DNA from: Euptelea pleiosperma
Taxonomy: Eukaryota > Streptophyta > Magnoliopsida > Ranunculales > Eupteleaceae
Assembly: GCA_035048495.1 (NCBI GenBank)
Contig: CM068543.1
Coordinates: 24,727,751-24,791,750 of the forward strand
Length of the DNA stretch: 64,000 nt
Direction: 5' to 3'
The notes below the pieces were generated by a model. That model saw only the letters and a list, made by a program, of their open reading frames with translations, was not told the origin of the DNA and did not search any database. The number at the start of each line of letters is the position of its first letter. Position 1 is the stretch's first letter. The position numbers and the translations under genes were made by a program. Below are positions 13,001 through 25,000 of this stretch, in pieces.

Positions 13001-16000
13001 TTAGCCCATACAAGGTTTTTTTAGTTTGCGATCCTAATTCTCACTTCCCTCATGTTTGAATCCTCGTGGCATCATCATATAAACCTTCTCCAACTCACCA
13101 TGGAAGAAGGCATTTTTTACATCCAACTGAGGAGAGAAGAATTCGAATGGAGTTCATCCTAGCATCCGGTCCAAATGTTTCTTAATAGTCAATCACATAT
13201 GTCTAAGTGAACCCTTTTGCCACTAAATTGGCCTTATACTTGTCAATTGAGCCATCGACCAAGTGCCATTTTTTCCCCTGGGTAAGGCCACGAGATGGCA
13301 AGTGTCATTTTTTTCAAGGGATTTCATCTCTTCAAACATGACTTCCTTCCACTTGGATTGAGAAAAGACATTTGAAACATTAGACAACAAAGAAATAATT
13401 GCCATAGAAGTTGTAAATGTACAATATGATGGAGACATGGAATGAAGAGAAACAAAGTTCGAAATGGGATATGGCGTGCACACAAGAACACCCTTCCGGA
13501 CAACAATAGGAACATTCAGATCAACAAGAATATCAGTAGGAACAACAGAGGAGATATTGTCTGGATCAGAAGAAGCTTCTTGACGGGCCCTTGAACAGTG
13601 GGTTTTTGTCTTCAAGTATACACTTGGAGTTTTTTTTTTTTAATCTTGTAGCACATCACAAGTAGAAATAGTAGTAGAAGATTCAAACATAGAAGCATGA
13701 ATTGGCAATGGAACAAGACTCTCTTTACTACTCCTATGCTCCCCCTGAAGAGAGGTCTGGGAAGCTGAAGATGGGAACAGATGCAAAGAAGGTAACATCC
13801 ATGGATATCAGTCGTCAACGAGTGCTAGGATGATAACATTATATCCCTTTTGCGATGACGGATATCCCAGGAATATACGCTTCATAACCTTCGGGTCCAA
13901 CTTGTCACGATTAGGACAATTAACGTGAACATAACACATAGGACCAAAGACCTTTGGTGTAACCAAGAATAAAGAACTATCCAGACGAAGAAGTGAAATG
14001 GGAGTTTGAATATTCATAACATTAGAAGGCATACGATTTATCAGGTTAACAAGTTTTTAATAGGGCTGCAGACCAAATAATTTCAGAACTTTCATACCAA
14101 GAAGCAGGGCATGGGTCACTTCTGCCAACATTGAGTGTTCATTTGTCATCCTCTGTGGTAAAGCATTTTCTGATACTAACAGGTATAAAACATGCACTAA
14201 CTGCTGTGGCTGGGCCCATTACATCTTCAAGGGCTGGCATTAGTTATTTTTAGAATATGTTGTAGTTGGCCCATTCAGGTACTTCTAATGTCTTATATTT
14301 CAAACCTGATTCCAGATTAATCTCATTGATTGTTTCTTCCATTGGTATTTAGTTGTCATTGTTGAATTGTGTCCTCTTTATGGACGCTTTATCTGTCTTA
14401 TATTTAGTGCTGTGAAAGTGAAGCAGTTGCTGTTGCAACTCTGGTACCTACCAGTGGCTACATGCTCGATGGCACCTTTTCCGTTGGGTGTGCATGCCAG
14501 GGATGTTCATGTTATCCTATGTAGCAGTAACATGGACGTGTGTGAATGTCCAACACAAATATGAGGTGTTTGACAATGCACCTTTAAGAAGCCGGTAACG
14601 CAGGCACGTCCGTACACTATATTTCAATATAATATTCTAGCTATATTCAGACTAGAAGTTCTTCTTTTAATTAAAAATTAGGAAAGAAATAGTGAAAAGT
14701 AGTGATTTTTTTTTCTATACACTATGGAGCTGTTCCAGAACATGATAAATTGAAGTAGATTTATAAGACTCGAACATCTATAGCTGTGTTTAACAACTTC
14801 AAAAAGTACTGTATAGAGGATGGAACACCAACCCTCTTTTAAAAATCATTCTTTTAATAAAAAAATTAAAATAAGGGTGACACTGCCACACGTGTGTCGG
14901 GATGTGTTGACACGCGTATCTGTCGATACGTGTCTGACATAGGAAAAAACCCTAAAAGTGCTGTGTACTTGTTACATAGGTTTTATTTTTGTTTTGCTAT
15001 TTGATTGGATTCAGTTGTCTTTGCTGCTTTACAAAGATCATGTCCTTCTACCTTATTTGGTTCTTTATTGTGCTTATGTCAGATTAATCAATTAGAGAAG
15101 GACAAAGATGTTGTTGCTCAGGCACAAGCAATTGCAACGCTAGAGGCATTACCGCAGCTTTCATTTGCAGTTGTTAATGCTCTAAATAATTTCCTCAGTG
15201 ATTCAAAGGTTTTTATTTGTTTTCAAACATGTTGTCGTCTTTGATTTCATGTGTACTTATGGGATAAAATTATTTTATATTTATTTATTTATGCTGTTTA
15301 GGCCTTTTGGAGAGTCCGAATTGAGGCAGCATTTGCATTGGCTCATACGGCTTCTGAGGTATTCTAATCCTTTTATTCCATTAAAGTTTTGGTTTTGAAA
15401 TATTTTTCCTAGAATGCTGATGCTTAAGCCTCTCTTTCATGGATACAAGTTATGCCTTGGAATGAAAGCATGTCTGTCTCACCTAGTTGTGGATCTGCTT
15501 GCTTTTCTTTACCAAGAAGGAACGCTTCTGCATTTATCAGATATTATTCTCTGTTGTGATACATTGGTTGCATGCTTCTCACTTACCAGGCTACATGTTT
15601 TTTTTTTGGATAAATAATATGATTAAGAACGGAGAGAACCCCACAAAAACAACTGATAACAAGTGCCTGAAAATTTCGTAGTGGAAAGTATTTACGTCAA
15701 TTTCAAAATGAACAATGCTTGAGTACACAATGTGATGCAATACGAAGTGTTGGCCTTCCAAGTCACGAATTCATTGACTAGAGTATTGTGTAGGCTGGAG
15801 AGATCAAAACTAGAAGTGCCAATTGGATCTGCCAAGGAGATTTTATGATCTGTAAGTCTTAGAGGCATCTCCTATGAGAAATGAGGCATTTTTGCAGGAC
15901 AATACACAGAAAAGTTGTCTTCTATGTATAATGTAAAAGGAATCATCTTTTACTAATTGAATGCATATAGAGAGCTGCTACTAGTGTATGATGTGTATTG

Positions 16001-19000
16001 CCCTTTATTGTTTATCATTGCCTCCGACTCTACTTATCATTATATACGAAAATGTCCAACATGGGCTGCTGCACCATGCTGTTTCATCTTGGTAGAGAGA
16101 ATGATATGAAACTGCAATCAGTGTTTTTAGTTGACATCTGAAATTTGTTTGGTTCCCTTATCCATAAATACTGGTTTGGGTCTATGGGAACAACTTGATC
16201 ACCTTGGCTCCGAGACAAAATCTTTATTTAAATCCACATAATGTGTCCTGAGGTTCAACATACTAGTGTAACTTTGTTTCTTGAGAATTACAGAGATATA
16301 TGCAAAGTCATAATATCTCTGTACAGAGCACAATCCTCTGAAATTCTGTTTTTATTTGTGACTGTGCACTTCTACCTTATTTAAATGAACTCATCACCTC
16401 TATCATGGTGTAAGTTTCCTCCCAGCAGTTAAAAAATTTCTCAACTGAAATATAAGTTAAAGAACAAATTCTTCCAATTTGTGCTTGACAAAGATAGTCC
16501 AACTGAAGTATATTGGCTTATGGTGTTTGCTTTTTTGGAATTGTTTTAGGAATGTGGCATAGAAGAGGAGGCCTAGCCCAAGTTGGAGGGCATATCAGAG
16601 TGAGGGTGTGAAGTTGGTCGCTGCGTGATGTTTGCTTGCCCTTTCTGTGACTTAGGAGTCCATGATCACTGGGCCTAGCCCAAAAAACACACTGGTCATA
16701 CATACTAACTTGGCTTGGCTTATCGAAAAATGCCATATATGCTCTACTTGAAGCTGTAATAAGGCTTAAATGGTGAGTAGCTCCTAGGTGACATGATGTT
16801 GCTATGATACTGAGCCCTTGTGTTGGCCCACTAAACACTCCACATGAATGTGAAATCCGGCCAAACCATTTAAAGAGTTCTCCTAAGTTTCCTCCAGTCG
16901 GAATGGTGTGAAAGTGATGAATTTTAAAAAAAAATGTTGAGTCTTGGGAAAATGACCTTTGAGTGTTGGATGCTGGCTTGAAGACTCAGAGGTAGTAGTC
17001 ATTGTCTACGTGGATCAGGTGGGAGTGGTGGATAGATTCTCCTACGTGAAGAAATTTTTGGTGTGAGAATTTGAAGGGGAAAGCTAATTTAAATCTTGTT
17101 CGAGACATAGATCAAAGGGAGATGAAGTCGATTGTGAGGTAGTGAGGGAAGTTTGATGTTCCTTTTTGGTACATGTTACTACGCAGTGGGCTTTTCCTAA
17201 ATGGTTTGCAGACCTAATCTTGGAATTCTGGGCTGTTTGGAGCTAGAGGGTAAATTCTTTGGAAAATCTTGGCGTATGCCATTAGCTGGGGCCCTTGGGG
17301 GATATGGAAGGAGCGAAAGCTAAATGTTGATGGTAGCTCTCAAGGAGCTCTTGGGCCAGCTAGAATTGTTGGAGTCCTCCGTGACAAGAGGGAGGATATA
17401 GTCAAGGCTTTCTTTGGTCCTATCGTCATCGCAGGCTATAGTGAATCTGAAATTAGGTCTATGCCTCAGGTCATGGAAAACTTTGATGGTTCCCTATTAC
17501 TTGAGGGTGAATTATGAACACCATAAAATGGGTAAACGGCTTGAGCAAATATCCCTGGAGGTTCGTGAATATTATAGATCATACTGGGGGATTGGTTAGG
17601 ATTGGGTCGTGATATTTTCTCATGCACTCTGTAGCACAAATGAAGTGGTGGACTTTCTGGAAGAGTGGTGGAATGAATTGTGTATTGGAGATACCCTCGC
17701 ATAATTTATGTAGTCCACTCTTCCTTTTTAATGGCCATGTACCTTCTATGTATACTTCTTGAATAATTCATATAATGTTACTTATGAAAAGAAAATGTAG
17801 CACAGAACAGGAGATGTTTCCTTTTAACTTTGTTACTTTATGATTGAACAAGAAAGAGGGTTAGCACGGAGTCGAAGTTTCCCATTTGCAGTTTAATGTT
17901 TTGGAATCTTTCCTTGCATAGGCTTGTAATCTACAGGAGCTTCAAACCTGGAAAGAAACTGGGAACTACATGTTCTCTGCTTAAAGTTCTGGAACTAGAT
18001 TTTCTTCCTTTTTGGCTCTGAACCATGTCAAGAATTAAAATATGTTTCTCTCATTTGTGTATTGAGTTCTGGCAATGAGCATTAGTGATTTCCCAACAAC
18101 TATTCGAGTCATTTGTGAATTTACCCCGAGGCATTCTGGAGGCGTTTTTTCTCAGCGTCGCCAGGGCCATGCGGATCTGATTGTAGTCCTTCCCCATGAG
18201 GCCCCATTGTCGGAGCATAAGTGCCCTCTTGCTATCCATACGCGAGGCGCCGTCTTAGCTTTCCCTGACCAGGAGCGCTCCCACACCTGTAGCATTCGTG
18301 ATCGGCTGAGTACAGAATTCTTTTTTAAATACCCATTTCATGCAATAAGATTACTTTAGTCCCTCAATATCCCTTTTATGTTACAAACATCTTAGGTATT
18401 CAACAGTAATACATGATGTTTCATACACTTTGGATCCTACTTTTCATTATTGAATGGGAAATACTGTATTTTTTACACATGAGTTTACAGTTTTACTTTT
18501 CAATAACTGCTTACTGTTTCATTTTTCATGCACTATATGGCATGCATTTCACTAAGTTGTTTGTCTAGCAGGATACTGATTGGGCCGGTTTACTCCATCT
18601 GGTTAAATTTTATAAGAGCCGAAGATTTGATGCAAACATTGGACTCCCTAGGTTAGGTTTTGCACTTGTATAATTTGAAATTGACAAGCTGGATAGCAGT
18701 GTCTTTTGAAATATTTGCTGAATCCAACTGTTTTTTTTTTGTCACGTTAAATAATTTAATTTAATTTCTTTTTTTCCCTTGCCAGGCCAAATGACTTTCA
18801 TGATTTTTCCGAGTACTTTGTTCTTGAGGTAATGCAGTGAGGTAGGATTTATATGTATTGTTGTGATATATAGCCTAGCTTCATGCATCATTTTTGTGAT
18901 CTCCTTTAACTTGTCCTAGGATCTGTGATGATATTCTTTTTATTGGATTTTAGTTCCTTGAGTTTCAAACTGAATGTTAATCCTTTTCCAGAATGTGTCT

Positions 19001-22000
19001 TTGCAAGCCCATAGGCAGAAATATGAGTCGTGGATGATGAAATTTCTGCTGAACTTATATGAGATTAGGTTTGGTTGTGATGATAATCATTGTATAATGT
19101 GTTGATAGAGGACTATCTATCGTGAATATGTTGACGCTTATCTATAAGGGTATGTTTCCCTTCTTGGTGTGCTGTTGTTTTGTTACTATCATGTCCTTAA
19201 TTAGTCAACTCAATTAGGCCCATTGTTGTAATATAGACATTTATTCGTAATGAGAGTTACGATTAATGGGTGTTAATTCCATCCTTTTGGTATCAAAGTA
19301 CCGGAGACTTATTGATGTTTTCTGAAACTATTTAGTTGCGTAATATGAACCTAGAATGGAGAAGAAGTCTCCGATATACATTTTGGGATGCCATCAACTA
19401 TCCATACATGCTGTGTCACCATAAGACTTGCTATATGATCAGTCACATGGGTGATGTCATTAGAATAAGTTGAGATGAATGTCTGCAAATGTCTGGACTA
19501 ATTATCTCTGTAACAAGGACGCTCCATTTTTTGAAAATTTTCCTGCAGACACCACATTGTACTCATGTCAGACACATGCCAACGCTCTTTTGCAAATAGA
19601 AGAGGGCTGGTGTGTACCATCCTCCATGCACTATTTTATCAAGTTGTTAAAAACAACTGTAGTTGTTCAATAGTCTTCCCTTTCTATATATCTACTTATT
19701 TACGTATTGGATAGCTCTAACCTCTATGGTGTATGGAAATGTGTTCTCGTATTCATTATTCATATATACCTTTCCTTTCCTTATTTCTATTTTAAAAAAA
19801 CTTTTGATTTTAATGTAACTAAAATATTAGGGGAAGTCTGAGGCGTAGGTCACTAATACCTATCCCCCGCATTGGTCACTCCAAAAATTGATGTGATACT
19901 TTGCACCCACAAACATCATGAATGTTTGGTCCACCCCTGGTGAACCTACACACCAAAATTCACCCTGAAAGGTGATTCATGGCCGTTGGATTTGAGCAAT
20001 CAGTAGTTGAGTCAATCAAAAGAATTGGAACTGATGAGACAATAGGATCAGAAGATGAGCTATTACCTGGATCCAAGGATGGCACGACTGGGCATGGATC
20101 AGCTATGGCCTACTTGTGCTATAGACTTTAAGCTCCCCCTGAGCTCCAGCACTACCGTCTTACATTGTAGGTCGATCAGTCCTCTAGAACGAGCGAGTGG
20201 GTGGTGGAGGAATATCAGGGAGAGGGACAATGGAAGAGGAAGACCTCTTTTCACTACGTTTCTCCCCCTAAAGAGAAGCGGGGGAAAAAAGGAGTATCTT
20301 GATGAAAGGTGACATCCATGGATACAAACGTCTTCTTATACACTGGGCGATAACACCCGTACCCTTATGTGTGAAAGAGTATCCAAGGAAGATACACCTG
20401 AGAGCCTTGGGATCCAGCTTGGTACGGTTGGGACCCAGAATGTGGACGAAGCAAGCAATTCATATGTAGTCTTAAAATGTAGAGCACGTGAAGGCATTCG
20501 ATTAATGAGATATGTAGCAGTAAGGACCACATCAAACCAATAGGCGAGATACCTCCAGTAAGGAGATTGTAAGAAATAAAAAGGGAGTGAGATACATCTA
20601 GTATATGACACATTTTCTTTTCAGCTACACCCTTTTGTTGAGGAGTGTAGTTGCAAGAATTTTGATGAACAATCCCGTACTTTGCTAAATAATGTTGTAG
20701 ACCCCTATACATATACTCACCACCTTTGTCAGGTGACTCTGGTTGAAGAATCTTGATCTGAGCACCATACTGGGTCTGAACTATTTAATGAAAACCTTTA
20801 AAGATGGAATACACTTCATCTTTGGTTTCCATAAGGTAGATCCACATACATCTAGTATGATCATCTACAAAGGTAACGAAATAGCGAGAACCAAAAATAG
20901 AAGTAACAAGAGAAGGGCTCCAAACATCAGAATGAACAATGTTAGAGAAATAAGCTTCTATTACCTTTGGAGGGATACGTGGAACGACAATGTTTACCAA
21001 GCTCACACAATGCAGCTCAGAAATACAATCAGAAGTAAATAAAGTAGGAAATAAAAGCTTCAGGTATTGAAATGAAACATGGCCAAGACGGGCATGCCAA
21101 CAAAAGACAAACTTAAGACTGAGTCGACTACTACTACTAGACTGCAATGATGTGGCCTTAATAGGATGTCTATCAGGAGGTATACGCCATCAACTTCACG
21201 TCAGGTACTAATCGTCCTCGTATTCAAGTCTTGAAAGACACGAAGAATGAAAGAATGCAACACTACAATTCAATCGCTTGGTAAGGGCGTTAACAGATAT
21301 ATAGGGGCGGAAAGGGTCGAACAGACAATCGAATCTTGTGATTTGGGTGAAAACAAGGTTGGACATGGAATGATGACTAAGGAAAGGATTGTTGAGGATA
21401 GACCTTTTGAGCTTGGTAACACAATTGGTGTTTCAAAGTTGGTTAAGTCTTTAGTTAATGCTATGCCAGAGGAAGGACAGAGGTTTGTGTTAAGGATGAA
21501 TGGGAGTTTTGGGATTCCCACACCTTCGACATCACTTAATATAGAAGAGACAGATTTGTCCACTTGGTATAGACGTAATATCTTGTCATTGGGGGAGTCT
21601 CTAGGCTTGTCCTTTGAAGGACATGAGGAAGAAGTGAGAAAATCGCTTCTGTCGACCCTTAGTTTTTCACAGGAATCTGTAAGCATCTATAAGAATGCTT
21701 GCAGGTGTTTGGGAGAAGGAGGGATGGGATGCCCTGTGTTGCAAGAATCCAGTAAGGATGTCATACAAGATGAAGGCAAATCCAATGGGACGGCAACAAG
21801 AGCCTTGATGGTGATAGGAAAACCTGGTGGGGAAGGTTCAGAAGGAGTGATAGGGAACAACGGTAATTGCACGCCTTTGATCAGGAACACTAAAGTTTCA
21901 CGAGAGATTAAGAGATTGGTCTGTCCTTTTAATACAGGGGAGACCTTGGTGTACAGGAGTCGTAGTAGAAGCGGGCGGAAGTAGAATTGTGATAAATGAA

Positions 22001-25000
22001 GCTTAACATATTATCGTGGAAAATCTGTGGCCTGGGCAACATGGACATAAGCGTGGTAGTGAAAAGTTTGATTAAAAAATGGGGGGCAAGTGTGGTAGTG
22101 CTTCAAGAAACGAAATTGAAATTAATAGATTCGGGTATTATCAGGGAGCTTGTGGGTGTCGGGGACTATGGTTGGGAAGTTTTACCAGCATTGGGGACTT
22201 CTGGGGGTATAGTGATCATCTGGGACCAAAAGTACCTTGAGGTGGACGATGTTTTAATTGGAGCTTTCTCTTTCCATTAGATGCAGATGTGTTGGGGAGC
22301 TTTTTTCTTGGATCCTTATAGGGGTTTATGGTCCTCCAGGTAGCAGGGGAAGACAACAGTTTCAGGATGAGTTGGAGGATATTGCAGGCCTATGGGATGA
22401 TCCATGGTGTATTGGAGGCGACTTTAATGTTCTCCGTTTCCCTAATGAGAAGAATGTAGGCGGGCGTAAGACCAAGAGTATGAGGGAGTTTGGAGACTTC
22501 ATTAACATAAATTCTCTAATGGATTTGCCTATGGGCGGTGCTAAATTCACTGGACTAATAACCATGCTACCCCCATTTTATGCAGGCTGGATAGGTTCTT
22601 AGTGTCACCTAACTAGGAAGATCACTTTTAGGGTGTTTCCTTGGTAGCGATTCCCAGACCAATTTCGGATCACACTCCTTTGTTGTTAAATAGTGGGGTT
22701 TTAACTCTAATCCTACCCCTTTCCGCTTTGAGAATATGTGGTTGAGCAGTCCTCAGTTCAAGGTAAAGGTGGAGGAATGGTGGAAGTCCTTTTCCATTGA
22801 TGGGAAAGCAGGGGTGTCTTTTAGGCGCAAACTGAAAGCGCTAAAAAATATGATCAAAATATGGAACAAGGAGTTTGGTCGCATCGATTACAAGAAGGGA
22901 TTGGTGCTCAATAAGATTGCTTTGATTGACAAGGAGGAGAGGTGGGGCTTAATTTAGAAGAGCAGACGAAGAGAGTTAATTTGAAGGCATATTATCAGAA
23001 CTTGGTGAAGTTGGAGGCAAAAAGCCAGGGTGAGGTGGTTGAAGGAAGGGGATAATAACACGAAGTTCTTCAATAAGGTGGCCAACGCTAACAGAAGAAG
23101 AAACTTAGTTTCTCGGCTTAAGATAAATGGTGACTAGATGGAGAACGAAGATAGTATTAGAATCGGGGTGGTCAAATTCTACTCAGATCTTTATGCCGAG
23201 AAGGCTTCATTTAGACCCTCTTTGGAGGGGCTTCAGTTTGACCAGATCAGTGTCGATAATAGGGAATGGGTGGAGAGACTCATCGAAGAGGAAGAGGTGG
23301 TGAAGGTTCTTTCTGTCTAGGCTAGTGATAAGGCTCCAAGTCCAAACGGCTTTACTATAACCTTTTATAAGCACTGTTGGGAGATCATTGGGGTGGATTT
23401 TATGAGGCTGGTAATATAATTTCAGGAGGAGAGTTTCTTGGAATACGCCTCCAATTGCACTTTTATAGCCATGATTCCGAAATTTAAAGGAGCTAAGGAT
23501 TTATCGGAATATAGACCCATCAGCTTAGTGGGCAGTGTTTATAAAATTATAGCAAAGGTGCTTGCCTTCTGATTTAGTGACGTGTTGTCTACGGTGATCT
23601 CGTAAAATCAAGGAGCTTTTGTGACAAATTCTTGATGGGGTCCTCATAGCCAATGAATGTATCAACTCTAAAATTAAGTCGGGGAAGCCTAGAATTGTAT
23701 GCAAGTTTGACATGGAGAAGGCCTACGACCACATTAATTGGGGATTTTTGGACTACCTGCTTGGTAGATTGGGTTTTGGGTCTAAATGGAGAAGGTGGAT
23801 ATGGAAATGCATCTCTTCAGCTTCCTTTTCAGTTCTGGTTAATGGATCGCCATCAAGATATTTCAAGAGTTTTAGAGGCTTGCGTCAAGAAGATCCATTA
23901 TCCCCGTTTTTTGTTTATTGTGGTGGTGGAGGCTTTAGGAAGAATGATTTCCAAAGCGGTGGCTTTAGGGGAGTTGGAGGGGCAACTTAGGTTCCTGCCA
24001 TCTCTCATCTTTAATTTGCTGATGATCTTCAGGGGCAACTAGAGGTCTTCTTGGGTGTTTTGAAGCTGTTTCGGGTTAACCTATCCAAGAGCAAATTGTA
24101 TGGTGTGGGGGAGGTTGAAGATATATCGGGTTTGGCTACCATCCAGAACTGCGGTATTGACAAATTCCTGACTACTTATTTGGGCCTTCCTCTCGGTCAA
24201 GCTTATAAATCCAAGAGTCTTTGGGATCCGGTGATTGAAAGCTTTGGGAGAAGACTAGCCAGGTGGAAGAGCAGATATTTTTCCAAAGGTGGTAGATTGG
24301 TATTGATTAACAGTTCTCTCTTGAGTCTTCCCATCTATTATATGTCCTTGTTTAAGATCTCGAGGAGTGTGCTGCAAACTCTAGAGAAGATCATGAGGGA
24401 TTTTGTGGGATGGAAGCTCGGACGAACACAAGATTCATTTGGTGAGATGGGATAGGATCTGTAATGCCAAGGATCAAGGGGGCTTGGGCATTAAACACCT
24501 TAAAGCTATGAATCTTGCCCTCTTGGGCAAACGGTTATGGAGATTTGGGGTGGAGACCACTAGCTTTTGGAGAGTGGTCACAGCAGGTAAGTATGGGGTT
24601 TCTAGTTTTGGCTAGGAGAGTCTTGCGGTTAGGTAATCTTATGGGTGTAGTATATGGAGAGGGATCTTAAAAGTATCTGAGGAATTTGGCAATGGAGTTC
24701 GATTCGAGGTAGGATCTGGCAACAGAATCAGATTCTGGGAGGATGTATGGTGCAGAGACAATTCCTTTAAAGTGGATTTCCCGGAGCTGTATTCTATTTC
24801 TGAACACAAGAATTGGTCTATTCAGGATTGCTCTCAGACTGAAGGGGAGGATGATGGGTGGAATTTGGGCTTTAGGAGGAATCTTAATGATTGGGAAATT
24901 GATCCTTTATCTAGATTGTTATCTAGGCTGCAGGATATTCACCTTCGGTCTTTGGTTCAAGATAGAAGGGTTTGGGTCTGGTCCAAGGGTGGATCGTTCT

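Noticed and set aside
18110..18315. 5S rRNA, SRP RNA or tRNA at the GC-rich islet
   Set aside because: Neither box motifs nor the known conserved segments of these RNAs are present.
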